Below, piece by piece: positions 1-5,663 of a DNA stretch of 5,682 bases (its first letter is position 1; each line of letters starts with the position of its first letter). Below the pieces are notes generated by a model. The model was not told where the DNA came from and searched no databases. It worked only from the letters and a program-made list of their open reading frames with translations. The stretch is taken from the NCBI GenBank assembly GCA_046262515.1, contig JBHEMP010000026.1, positions 1 through 5,682 of the forward strand. The letters run 5' to 3'. The stretch is from JAXDLW01 sp046262515. GTDB lineage: Bacteria > Chloroflexota > Dormibacteria > DASZGP01. The position numbers and the translations under genes were made by a program.

Positions 1-2
1 CC

Positions 3-188
3 GTCCTCGAAGAGTGCTGGCGACCTACCTTCGCTCGCTCCCTGGTCCCCAAATTCACCGCGCTCAGGCGCGACCTTGTCAGCTACCTCGAGTACTACAA
101 CTGGGACCGCGGCCACACCGGCAGACACAACCAGGGCCGCATCCCAGCCACCATCGTTTACGGTTCTAGGAAAACTCGCCCAAGATGA
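3..188 (+). CDS. IS481-family-like transposase, C-terminal fragment (5' end outside window)
   Basis: This open frame enters from the left edge and ends at TGA 186-188, giving 61 visible residues. They start VLEECWRPTF, contain YLEYYNWDRGHTGR (about residues 28-41), and end with a GR-P-x-x-IVYG stretch and a basic tail KTRPR. This matches, from memory of the family, the C-terminal end of IS481-type rve/DDE transposases, where an aromatic-rich helix and an 'NxDRxHxGR' segment follow the catalytic glutamate. The catalytic Asp and Glu residues would lie upstream of base 1, so an intact active site cannot be judged. The frame has no internal stop. The gene is convergent with hppA. It could be part of a complete insertion sequence or a remnant. 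IS481 membership is likely, but a related rve-domain family cannot be excluded from so short a piece. Confidence 0.75.
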   Translation, partial: VLEECWRPTFARSLVPKFTALRRDLVSYLEYYNWDRGHTGRHNQGRIPATIVYGSRKTRPR

Positions 189-261
189 CCGTCAACTGTC
201 GCCTCATCTCCCGCGCTGTTCACCCTAACCGACGAGAGGGGTAGAAGGGGTCGCGGCGAAG

Positions 262-360
262 AAGGGGCCGAGGACCGGAGCGAGCGTACGTGAGGTACGT
301 GAGCGAGGACCAGAGGAGGCCGCCGCAGCGGCCGATCCCCGCCGCCCGCCCCGGCCCCTT
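262..360. repeat. Inverted repeat with nested GC hairpin downstream of hppA
   Basis: AAGGGGCCG (262-270) and CGGCCCCTT (352-360) are perfect 9-bp complements separated by 81 bases. Inside lies a perfect 6-bp hairpin, GGCCGC (318-323), loop CGCA, GCGGCC (328-333). Read in the hppA direction, the second arm of the long stem is followed by CTTCGCC, which is only weakly pyrimidine-rich, so a standard intrinsic terminator is doubtful. It may be a structured 3' UTR, a weak bidirectional terminator, or a dispersed repeat. In such GC-rich DNA short complementary arms also arise by chance. Confidence 0.45.
286..303. repeat. Exact tandem duplication of a 9-mer
   Basis: GTACGTGAG occurs twice back to back with no mismatch (286-294 and 295-303). 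It is bracketed by the direct repeat CGAGGACC (269-276 and 304-311) and by GAGCGAG (278-284 and 301-307). The element may be a short duplication, or part of a larger dispersed intergenic repeat; only genome-wide comparison would tell. Confidence 0.8.
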
Positions 361-373
361 AAAGCCCCCGAGA

Positions 374-389
374 CCCTAGTGGATTAGGG
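374..389 (-). other. Small hairpin spanning the hppA stop codon
   Basis: On the minus strand, CCCTA and TAGGG form a 5-bp stem around a 6-base loop (plus-strand arms 374-378 and 385-389). The TAG stop codon of hppA (376-378) lies in the second arm. There is no T-run after it, so it is not a convincing terminator by itself. It may only reflect chance complementarity. Confidence 0.3.
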
Positions 390-2424
390 AGTGGGTGGCT
401 ACAGCTCCCGCAATCAGTATCGCGATTATGTTCACGACCTTGATCATGGGGTTGATCGCCGGACCGGCGGTGTCCTTGTAGGGGTCACCCACGGTGTCGC
501 CAGTGACCGAGGCGGCGTGGGCATCAGTGCCCTTGCCGCCAAAGGCACCGTCTTCAATGAACTTCTTGGCGTTGTCCCAGGCGCCGCCGCCGTTGGTCAT
601 CTGGATGGCCACGAACACCCCGACGACGATAGACCCGACCAGCATGCCACCGAGGGCACGTGGCCCGAGGATGAACCCGACCGCGATGGGCGCCAGGACC
701 GGGATCAGCCCGGGGATGATCATCTCTTTCTGGGCGGCGCCGGTTACCAGGGCAACGGCGCGGCCGTACTCCGGCTTCTGGGTGCCGAGCATGATGCCGG
801 GGAACTCCTTGAACTGGCGGCGGACCTCGTTGACCACCATGCCGGCGGCACGGCCCACCGCGAGCATGCAGAAGCTCGCGAAGAGCACCGGCAGGATGCC
901 GCCGATGAACAGCCCGACGATGACCTGGGGATCCGAGAGGTCGAAGCGGAAGGCATGGGCGGCGTCAAGGTGAAGCGCGTCGTTGAGCTCCTGGGTGTAG
1001 GAGCCGAAGAGGACCAGCGCCGCAAGCGCGGCCGAGCCGATGGCGTAACCCTTGGTGACGGCCTTGGTGGTGTTGCCGACCGAGTCCAGGGGATCGGTGA
1101 CCGCCCGGACCTTCTCGTCCATCTCGGCCATCTCGGCGATGCCGCCGGCGTTGTCGGTGATCGGGCCGTAGGAGTCGATGGCGACGATGATCCCGGTCAT
1201 CGACAGCATCGACATGGCGGCGATCGCGATGTAGTAGAGCGACTGCCCGCCGCCGCCGCCCAGGGAGGCGGCAATGATGATGCCCGCCGCGATCACCGCG
1301 ACCGGGATGGCGGTCGACTGCATGCCCACCGCGAGCCCGGCGATGATATTGGTCGCGTGGCCGGTGGTCGAGGCCTCGGCGATGCGCTTGACCGGCTTGT
1401 ACTGCGCGCTGGTGTAGTAGTCGGTGATGTAGACCAGCAGCCCCGTGATGGCGATGCCGATCACCGCGGCGAAGAACAGCCGGGTGGTGTCAACGCCCTT
1501 GGCCTTGCCCATGTAAGCCTGTGTGACCACGAAGAAGCCCGCCAGCGCCAGGATCGAGGCGACCCCTAGGCCCTTATAGAGGGCGTTCATGATGTTCTCG
1601 CTCCTGCCCAGCTTGACGAAGAAGCTGCCGATGACTGAAGCGATGATGGAAATGCCGCCAAGCAACAGCGGGAAGACCACGAACTCGATCCGCCCCGGGA
1701 ACACCAGGGCACCGAGCAGCATCGCGGCCACGGAGGTGACGGCATATGTCTCGAAGAGGTCGGCGGCCATGCCGGCGCAGTCGCCGACGTTGTCGCCCAC
1801 GTTGTCAGCGATGACCGCCGGGTTGCGCGGGTCGTCCTCGGGGATGCCGGCCTCGACTTTGCCTACGAGGTCGGCGCCCACGTCAGCCGCCTTGGTGTAG
1901 ATGCCGCCGCCGAGGCGCGCGAAGACCGAGACCAGCGAAGCGCCAAAGCCCAGCCCCACCAGCGCCTTCGGGTCCTTGAAGACCACGTAGCTGAGGGTGA
2001 CGCCAAGAAGTCCGAGCCCGACCACGAATAGCCCGGTGACGGCGCCGCCCCTGAAGGCCATGGCGAGCGCCGCCGCCAGCCCGTTATTGGCGGCCTGAGC
2101 GACGCGCACGTTGGCGCGTACCGAAACGTTCATGCCGACGTACCCGGCGGCGGCGGAGCACAGAGCGCCGACCAGGAAGAGGATCGCCGTGGCCGGGCGG
2201 GGCTCGGCAAAGACCAGCAGGAGCACAAAGATGACGGCCCCGACGGCCGCGATGATCGTGTACTGGCGGTTCAGGTAGGCCGAGGCGCCCTCCTGGATGT
2301 AACCGGCGATCTCTCGCATACGCTCGGTCCCAGCGTCCCGACCGACGATGTAGAAGGCCAGGTATGCGCCGTAGCCGATGGCGACGAGCGCGGCAAGGAC
2401 TACGAGGGCGAGTTCAGTCGTCAT
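376..2424 (-). CDS. hppA: K+-independent membrane-bound proton-translocating pyrophosphatase
   Basis: HppA hydrolyses cytoplasmic pyrophosphate to phosphate and uses the energy to pump protons across the membrane. The 682 residues match the usual bacterial length and are largely hydrophobic helices, consistent with the family's 16-helix fold. The catalytic loop is intact: DVGADLVGKVE at 181-191, PEDDPRNP at 195-202 and DNVGDNVGD at 207-215, giving the Asp/Lys set that binds Mg-PPi. Further conserved blocks are DNAGGIAEM (424-432), GGGAWDNAKK (612-621) and GDTVGDPYKDTAGPAINP (642-659). The segment GNTTKAVTKG (450-459) has Lys454 and Thr457 where K+-dependent enzymes have alanine and usually Ala/Gly. 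In this family that marks the K+-independent, proton-only class. The ATG start is supported by GGGAGAC three bases upstream and by a typical N-terminus. A run of five glycines (389-393) sits in an inter-helix loop. It lies 107 bp after the DUF4340 gene, same strand, and may be cotranscribed or separately promoted. All key motifs are present and no frameshift is seen. Confidence 0.97.
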   Translation of the reverse strand: MTTELALVVLAALVAIGYGAYLAFYIVGRDAGTERMREIAGYIQEGASAYLNRQYTIIAAVGAVIFVLLLVFAEPRPATAILFLVGALCSAAAGYVGMNVSVRANVRVAQAANNGLAAALAMAFRGGAVTGLFVVGLGLLGVTLSYVVFKDPKALVGLGFGASLVSVFARLGGGIYTKAADVGADLVGKVEAGIPEDDPRNPAVIADNVGDNVGDCAGMAADLFETYAVTSVAAMLLGALVFPGRIEFVVFPLLLGGISIIASVIGSFFVKLGRSENIMNALYKGLGVASILALAGFFVVTQAYMGKAKGVDTTRLFFAAVIGIAITGLLVYITDYYTSAQYKPVKRIAEASTTGHATNIIAGLAVGMQSTAIPVAVIAAGIIIAASLGGGGGQSLYYIAIAAMSMLSMTGIIVAIDSYGPITDNAGGIAEMAEMDEKVRAVTDPLDSVGNTTKAVTKGYAIGSAALAALVLFGSYTQELNDALHLDAAHAFRFDLSDPQVIVGLFIGGILPVLFASFCMLAVGRAAGMVVNEVRRQFKEFPGIMLGTQKPEYGRAVALVTGAAQKEMIIPGLIPVLAPIAVGFILGPRALGGMLVGSIVVGVFVAIQMTNGGGAWDNAKKFIEDGAFGGKGTDAHAASVTGDTVGDPYKDTAGPAINPMIKVVNIIAILIAGAVATHSLIH

Positions 2425-2450
2425 CCAGTCTCCCGTTTTCTAAAAGCGGG
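2425..2450 (-). promoter_or_regulatory. hppA ribosome binding site overlapped by a leader hairpin
   Basis: Upstream of the hppA ATG the minus strand reads GGGAGAC (2434-2428), then TGG, then ATG, a good Shine-Dalgarno. The preceding bases form an imperfect hairpin at 2432-2450: CCCG pairs with CGGG, and TTT pairs with AAA around a short loop with one internal mismatch. The CGGG arm includes the first G residues of the Shine-Dalgarno, so the structure could partly mask it. The ribosome site is well supported; the regulatory role of the hairpin is inference. Confidence 0.5.
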
Positions 2451-2492
2451 GCGGCCAATCTGCCACCAGCCGCGCGTGCAGGGCTAAAGCTT

Positions 2493-2506
2493 GCCGTTGC
2501 CACGGC
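2493..2506 (-). terminator. Weak hairpin between the DUF4340 gene and hppA
   Basis: On the minus strand GCCGT-GGCA-ACGGC is a perfect 5-bp stem with a 4-base loop. It is followed by AAGCTTTAG, which contains only three consecutive T. It starts about 25 bases after the DUF4340 stop codon. It could be a weak or partial terminator separating the Gld-type module from hppA, or a chance hairpin. No convincing -35/-10 pair was found in 2425-2531, so neither readthrough nor a separate hppA promoter is established. Confidence 0.25.
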
Positions 2507-2531
2507 GCGGGGAGTTTAGCAAAAGCGCGGC

Positions 2532-3125
2532 TCAGGGCGACGTTGAGGGGGCTGGGGCGGGACTCGGCGCAGGCACGGGCGGCCGGTCGACCAGCGCCAG
2601 CAGCTGGCCGTCCACGGTTGTGGTGGCAACAGTCAGGATATTCTGAGAGTCCTGGCGACGCAGGAAGTAGCTGGCCCCATCGGTGCTCTTGCCGCCTACC
2701 AGGACCGTCACCTGGCGCCCGCTGGTCGACCTGATGTCGAGCTCCCCGCCGGTTGGCTTGTCGACGCCATACGCCGGCAGACCCTCGGGAGCGCCGTAGA
2801 CCACGTGCACGGGGCGAAGCTCGGTGAGCGCCTGGATGTACTGCAGGCTCAATGACTGGTCCGCCGGGTTGACCGGGCAATCCGATTGACCATCGGGGCA
2901 CACCGAGTACGTCCACGCGGTTCCCTGGCGAGCGAGGGTGAGCACTTTGCCGCGAGCGTGGATCACCACCTGCTGCACCTGGCTGGCGCCAAGTCCAACC
3001 ACCGGGCTGGGTTGCGGCGACGGCGTCACGACGGGCGGGCGACCATTCTTGTCGGCGAAGAAATAGATCGCCGCGGCCAGCAGGAAGACGGCCGCGGCGA
3101 TGTAGAGCCCCCGGTTCTGCCTCAC
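2532..3125 (-). CDS. Short DUF4340-type membrane-anchored protein of a Gld-like ABC module
   Basis: The 197-residue product has a basic N-terminus (MRQNRG), one hydrophobic helix at about 7-24 that should act as an uncleaved anchor, a Pro/Ser linker (30-42) and an extracytoplasmic domain. The pattern YGVDKP (119-124), then a GGKSTDGASYFLRR stretch (144-157) and a final hydrophobic strand, resembles DUF4340, in which 'YGLD.P' and 'G..t..g..Y.r' segments are typical. DUF4340 genes often follow gldG-like genes, as here. The function is unknown; it presumably works with the adjacent transporter outside the membrane. At under 200 residues it is shorter than many family members and seems to hold one repeat unit. 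It ends in a Pro/Ala tail (182-197). Cys76 and Cys83 could form a disulfide. The start is GTG, 7 bp after the gldG-like stop, with no clear Shine-Dalgarno, which suggests translational coupling. The family call rests on motif memory and context. Confidence 0.75.
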   Translation of the reverse strand: MRQNRGLYIAAAVFLLAAAIYFFADKNGRPPVVTPSPQPSPVVGLGASQVQQVVIHARGKVLTLARQGTAWTYSVCPDGQSDCPVNPADQSLSLQYIQALTELRPVHVVYGAPEGLPAYGVDKPTGGELDIRSTSGRQVTVLVGGKSTDGASYFLRRQDSQNILTVATTTVDGQLLALVDRPPVPAPSPAPAPSTSP

Positions 3126-3132
3126 GTGGCCG

Positions 3133-4911
3133 TCAGCGACGGCGCAGGTACGCGTTCACGCCCAGCCCCAGCAGGAGCAGGGGCAGGATAACGGGGTACC
3201 CGAGGGTCACAAGCGACTTCTGCGCCTCTGAGAGGAAGACGCTGGAGTTGGCTGTCGCGCGCGGCGGGATGTTGATGATCTTGTCCTGCCCGGCGAGCCA
3301 GTTGACGGCATTGATCATCAGCGGCTGGTTACCAGGTGGCACCTGCTGACCGAGCTGTAGCGCATCACTGCCGAGCGTCGGCGCCGCCAGCAGGATGGCC
3401 CGCAGGGGCCGGGTGCCGGCCTTGGCCCCGGTCTGCTCCAGGCTGACCATGATGTTGAAGGGTCCCTTCTTGTCCCCCGACTGGCAGGTCCCGGCGGTGT
3501 TGCTCAGGTCGACGCGCTCACAGGCGTCGCCACCGCTGGTGACCACGTTGGTGGCGTTGTAACCCGCAGCCGGCTTGCCGTCCACCGATGTCGTTCCCAG
3601 CAGGATGGTGGGCAGGGTGTTGAGGCCGCGGCTGACCACGCCTTCGCCGTACTTCTGGATCTCGAGAATGCCGGGCTGTGCGCTGCGCAGCTGCAGTTCC
3701 TGGTCAAGGACGATGCCGCCGCCAAAGGTGACCCCGAATCGCTTGGTGAGGTTCCCGGCGTTGCTCTTGCTGAATGGCGAGACCGCCAGGAGGATGTGTC
3801 CCCCGCGGTCCATGTAGCCATTAATGGCCGCGATCTCGGCGTCGTTGAGGTTGCCGCGGGGATCCAGGATGATGACCTCGTCCGCGTCAGCCGGCACCTG
3901 GGCAGTGGCCACGGTGCTGGGGCTGGGCGATGCCGAGGGAGCGGCAGCCGGTGCCGGCGAGGCCGAGTCGCTGGGGGCGGGGGTCACATCCGCTGCCGGT
4001 GGGCTGGCGCCGGTGTCCGCGGGTGCAGGGGTGGCGCCCGAGGTGTCCGCCGGCGCCGGCGTTGGGCTGAGGGCGGGGGCGCCCGGGGGAAGGTTGCCGG
4101 TTCCGCCTCCGCCGGAGGCGAGGTTCAGGGCGGCGACGGTAATCCCCTGCTTGGCCAGCGCGGCCGCCAGCACCGTCACCGATGCGCCCGTCTGTGACTG
4201 CGCCTTGATGTCCGGTTCACCATGGCCCGTCAGGAAGTAGGCTTTCGGCGCCTTGCCGGTGGAGAGACGGAGCAACGCAGTGTCAAACCCCTGCTCGGTC
4301 ATGTCGGTGGTGATCTGGCTGGGACGACCGTCGGTCTCAAATACCACCGACCCGGCCTGCAGGATCTTCTGCTGCTGGGCCAGCGTGGGGCGGTCAAGGG
4401 TCGTATAGCTGTGGACTGTCAGGTTGCCGTTGAGGGCGCGGTAGCGCTGCAGGAGGTCAAAGGCGGTCTGGTTCTCGGCGACGCTGGTCTGGGACCAGAT
4501 GGTGACGTTCACGCGCCGGTCAAGCCGGCGGACGATCTGTTCGGTCTGGGGCGCCAGGCTGTTGACGTGGTTCTTGCTGAGGTCGAGCTGCTTGTCTCCG
4601 AGCTTGTCGCGGACCACGACGTTGAGGAGCAGCACGGCCCCAAGGACCAGGAGCACCTGCACCAGCGCGCGGGCGCCCGCCTGCACCTGTCCCCTACCCA
4701 GCAGGCCGCGCACGACCTCCGGCTCAAAGAAGCCATAGACCACGACCAGGAGCAGTCCCCAGATCGTGGCGGGAAGACCGGGACCGCTGAAGCCGAAGAG
4801 CAGTACCAGGGAAAGACCCACGACGATGAACAGAGAGCCGAGGACCAGGATCGCTCGTGCCGCCCACCTCGACGAGAGGCCCCCGAAGCCGGCCGGCTTC
4901 TCTACCGCCAC
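3133..4911 (-). CDS. GldG-family auxiliary protein of an ABC transporter (ABC_transp_aux)
   Basis: This 592-residue protein is the substrate-side auxiliary partner of an ABC-2 type permease; the transported substrate is unknown. Three N-terminal hydrophobic segments (about 18-41, 46-62, 80-100) precede LDLSKNHVNSLAPQTEQIVRRL (109-130), matching the family's 'D.T....ySLs.qT..il..L' start of the soluble domain. The hallmark GHGE is at 229-232 within YFLTGHGEPD. DEVIILDPRGNLNDAEIAAI (344-363) and GGHILLAVSP (370-379) match the second conserved half. A C-terminal helix (about 568-587) ends in RRR. Positive charges place the large domain outside and both ends inside. Between GHGE and the second half lies a Gly/Pro/Ala/Ser/Thr-rich stretch (about 266-337) that looks like a flexible insertion. 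Cys464 and Cys476 are the only cysteines I see. The GTG start overlaps the permease stop by 10 bp (GTGGCGGTAG), suggesting coupled translation. Despite the name, this does not imply gliding, because the family is widespread. Confidence 0.88.
   Translation of the reverse strand: MAVEKPAGFGGLSSRWAARAILVLGSLFIVVGLSLVLLFGFSGPGLPATIWGLLLVVVYGFFEPEVVRGLLGRGQVQAGARALVQVLLVLGAVLLLNVVVRDKLGDKQLDLSKNHVNSLAPQTEQIVRRLDRRVNVTIWSQTSVAENQTAFDLLQRYRALNGNLTVHSYTTLDRPTLAQQQKILQAGSVVFETDGRPSQITTDMTEQGFDTALLRLSTGKAPKAYFLTGHGEPDIKAQSQTGASVTVLAAALAKQGITVAALNLASGGGGTGNLPPGAPALSPTPAPADTSGATPAPADTGASPPAADVTPAPSDSASPAPAAAPSASPSPSTVATAQVPADADEVIILDPRGNLNDAEIAAINGYMDRGGHILLAVSPFSKSNAGNLTKRFGVTFGGGIVLDQELQLRSAQPGILEIQKYGEGVVSRGLNTLPTILLGTTSVDGKPAAGYNATNVVTSGGDACERVDLSNTAGTCQSGDKKGPFNIMVSLEQTGAKAGTRPLRAILLAAPTLGSDALQLGQQVPPGNQPLMINAVNWLAGQDKIINIPPRATANSSVFLSEAQKSLVTLGYPVILPLLLLGLGVNAYLRRR
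3901..4116 (-). repeat. Low-complexity Pro/Ala/Ser/Thr-rich segment in the gldG-like gene
   Basis: This encodes about residues 266-337, from a Gly-rich start to a long run of Pro, Ala, Ser, Thr and Asp. It contains a near-repeat of ten residues: TPAPADT at 284-290 and again at 294-300 (DNA 4042-4062 and 4012-4032, sharing GGTGTCCGC on the plus strand but with different wobble bases). It replaces what is normally a short loop, so it should be a disordered extracytoplasmic linker. Confidence 0.8.
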
Positions 4912-5663
4912 TTGCGCGCCCCGAGGATGACCGTGGCGAGGAAGATGGGCACAAAGATCAGGCTGAGGGCATACACCACGTCCGGGGCGGTGATGAGGCC
5001 GCGGGCGAAGTTGTCAGCGTGCGAGCGCGGTCCGACGCTGGCGAAGAAGTCACTCAGCGGGGGTTGGGCCAGGCTGGCGGCGGCGTCGATGACCAACAGG
5101 ACCAGGAGCAGGACGATGCCGACGAACGCAGCGATGATCTGGTTGCCCGTGAGCGCTGAGGCGAAGAGCCCGATCGACATGTATCCGCCCAGCAGCAGGA
5201 TCATTCCCAGGTAGCCCGCGAGCAGGGTGGCCGTGTCGATGTTGCCGATGCTGAGGAACAGGAACCTGTGCTTGTCGACCGCGCTGAACACCAGGACCAG
5301 CACCTGGATCAAGGTCGTGGCGAGCATCGCGGCGAGCATCACCAGCGCCGCCAGGTACTTTCCCAGCACCAACTGCAAGTCGGTGACCGGCTGCGTCAGC
5401 AGGAGCTCGATGGTTCCCTCCTGCTTCTCCTGGGCGATAAGGCGCATGGTCAGCAGTGGCGTGAGCAGGATCATCAGGAAGAGCAGGATGCTGAACGAAT
5501 TGCGCAGCAGGGCCGTCTGGTCGGCGCTGGCGTTTGGGCCACCGATGGTGAACGCGAATAGCAGCCCGGTGGCCAGGATGAAAAGGGCCGTGACGACATA
5601 GAAGAGCGGGGACGCGAAGTAGACCTTGATCTCCTTGCGGGCGATGGCCAGGGTGGTATTCAT
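4902..5663 (-). CDS. ABC-2 type (GldF/NosY-like) transporter permease
   Basis: This 253-residue membrane subunit should pair with an ABC ATPase encoded just upstream. It begins MNTTLAIARKEIKVYFASPLFY, a cytoplasmic amphipathic start typical of ABC-2 permeases. Helices are expected at about 20-40, 56-74, 104-128, 145-170, 175-195 and 229-247, six in all, with a basic C-terminus (ARKWR) inside. The cytoplasmic loop at 73-103 carries MRLIAQEKQEGTIELLLTQPV, the strongly conserved 'aeEk..gTlelLLt.Pv' signature. The segment DNFARGLITAPDVVYALS (217-234) matches the '..f.rG.id..dv.yfls' block of GldF-type permeases. The ATG start has GGGAGAC three bases upstream. The 3' end overlaps the gldG-like gene by 10 bp. 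Together with the downstream GldG and DUF4340 proteins this forms a standard Gld-like module. The substrate cannot be deduced from sequence. Confidence 0.92.
   Translation of the reverse strand: MNTTLAIARKEIKVYFASPLFYVVTALFILATGLLFAFTIGGPNASADQTALLRNSFSILLFLMILLTPLLTMRLIAQEKQEGTIELLLTQPVTDLQLVLGKYLAALVMLAAMLATTLIQVLVLVFSAVDKHRFLFLSIGNIDTATLLAGYLGMILLLGGYMSIGLFASALTGNQIIAAFVGIVLLLVLLVIDAAASLAQPPLSDFFASVGPRSHADNFARGLITAPDVVYALSLIFVPIFLATVILGARKWR

Larger units (their letters stand above)
189..375. other. Non-coding region between convergent transposase and hppA genes
   Basis: These 187 bases carry no credible gene. The left part (about 189-230) is the 3' flank of the transposase gene and probably contains the end of the insertion sequence, but I cannot place the terminus. 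The middle (about 240-316) is purine-rich on the plus strand and carries short direct repeats: AGAAGGGG at 243-250 and 260-267, CGAGGACC at 269-276 and 304-311, and a tandem 9-mer at 286-303. The right part (318-360) is very GC-rich with a hairpin and the distal arm of an inverted repeat. Because both neighbouring genes end here, it should hold transcription stop signals, yet no classic stem followed by a T-run is visible for either direction. Confidence 0.7.

Noticed and set aside
1246..1260. GCC-type triplet run in hppA
   Set aside because: It encodes five glycines in a loop between helices. It is short, in frame and typical of GC-rich coding DNA, so it is not a separate element.
391..1569. 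Long plus-strand open frame of 392 codons opposite hppA
   Set aside because: It lies wholly antisense to hppA. Its translation is rich in Asp, His, Arg and Gly with no domain pattern, as expected from the complement of a GC-rich membrane protein gene.
2425..2531. Possible promoter for hppA
   Set aside because: I looked for -35 and -10 boxes on the minus strand and found no pair with good sequence and spacing. A promoter may exist but cannot be supported from sequence alone.
2440..2916. Minus-strand frame whose tail after the DUF4340 stop reads like a helical peptide (LPAPWQRQALALHARLVADW)
   Set aside because: Most of it is an out-of-frame reading of the DUF4340 gene with biased composition. 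Only about 30 residues extend past that gene, too few to support a separate gene or a programmed frameshift.
4222..5214. Plus-strand open frame of 330 codons opposite the permease and gldG-like genes
   Set aside because: It is antisense to two well-supported genes, crosses their junction and shows no recognisable motif or suitable ribosome site.
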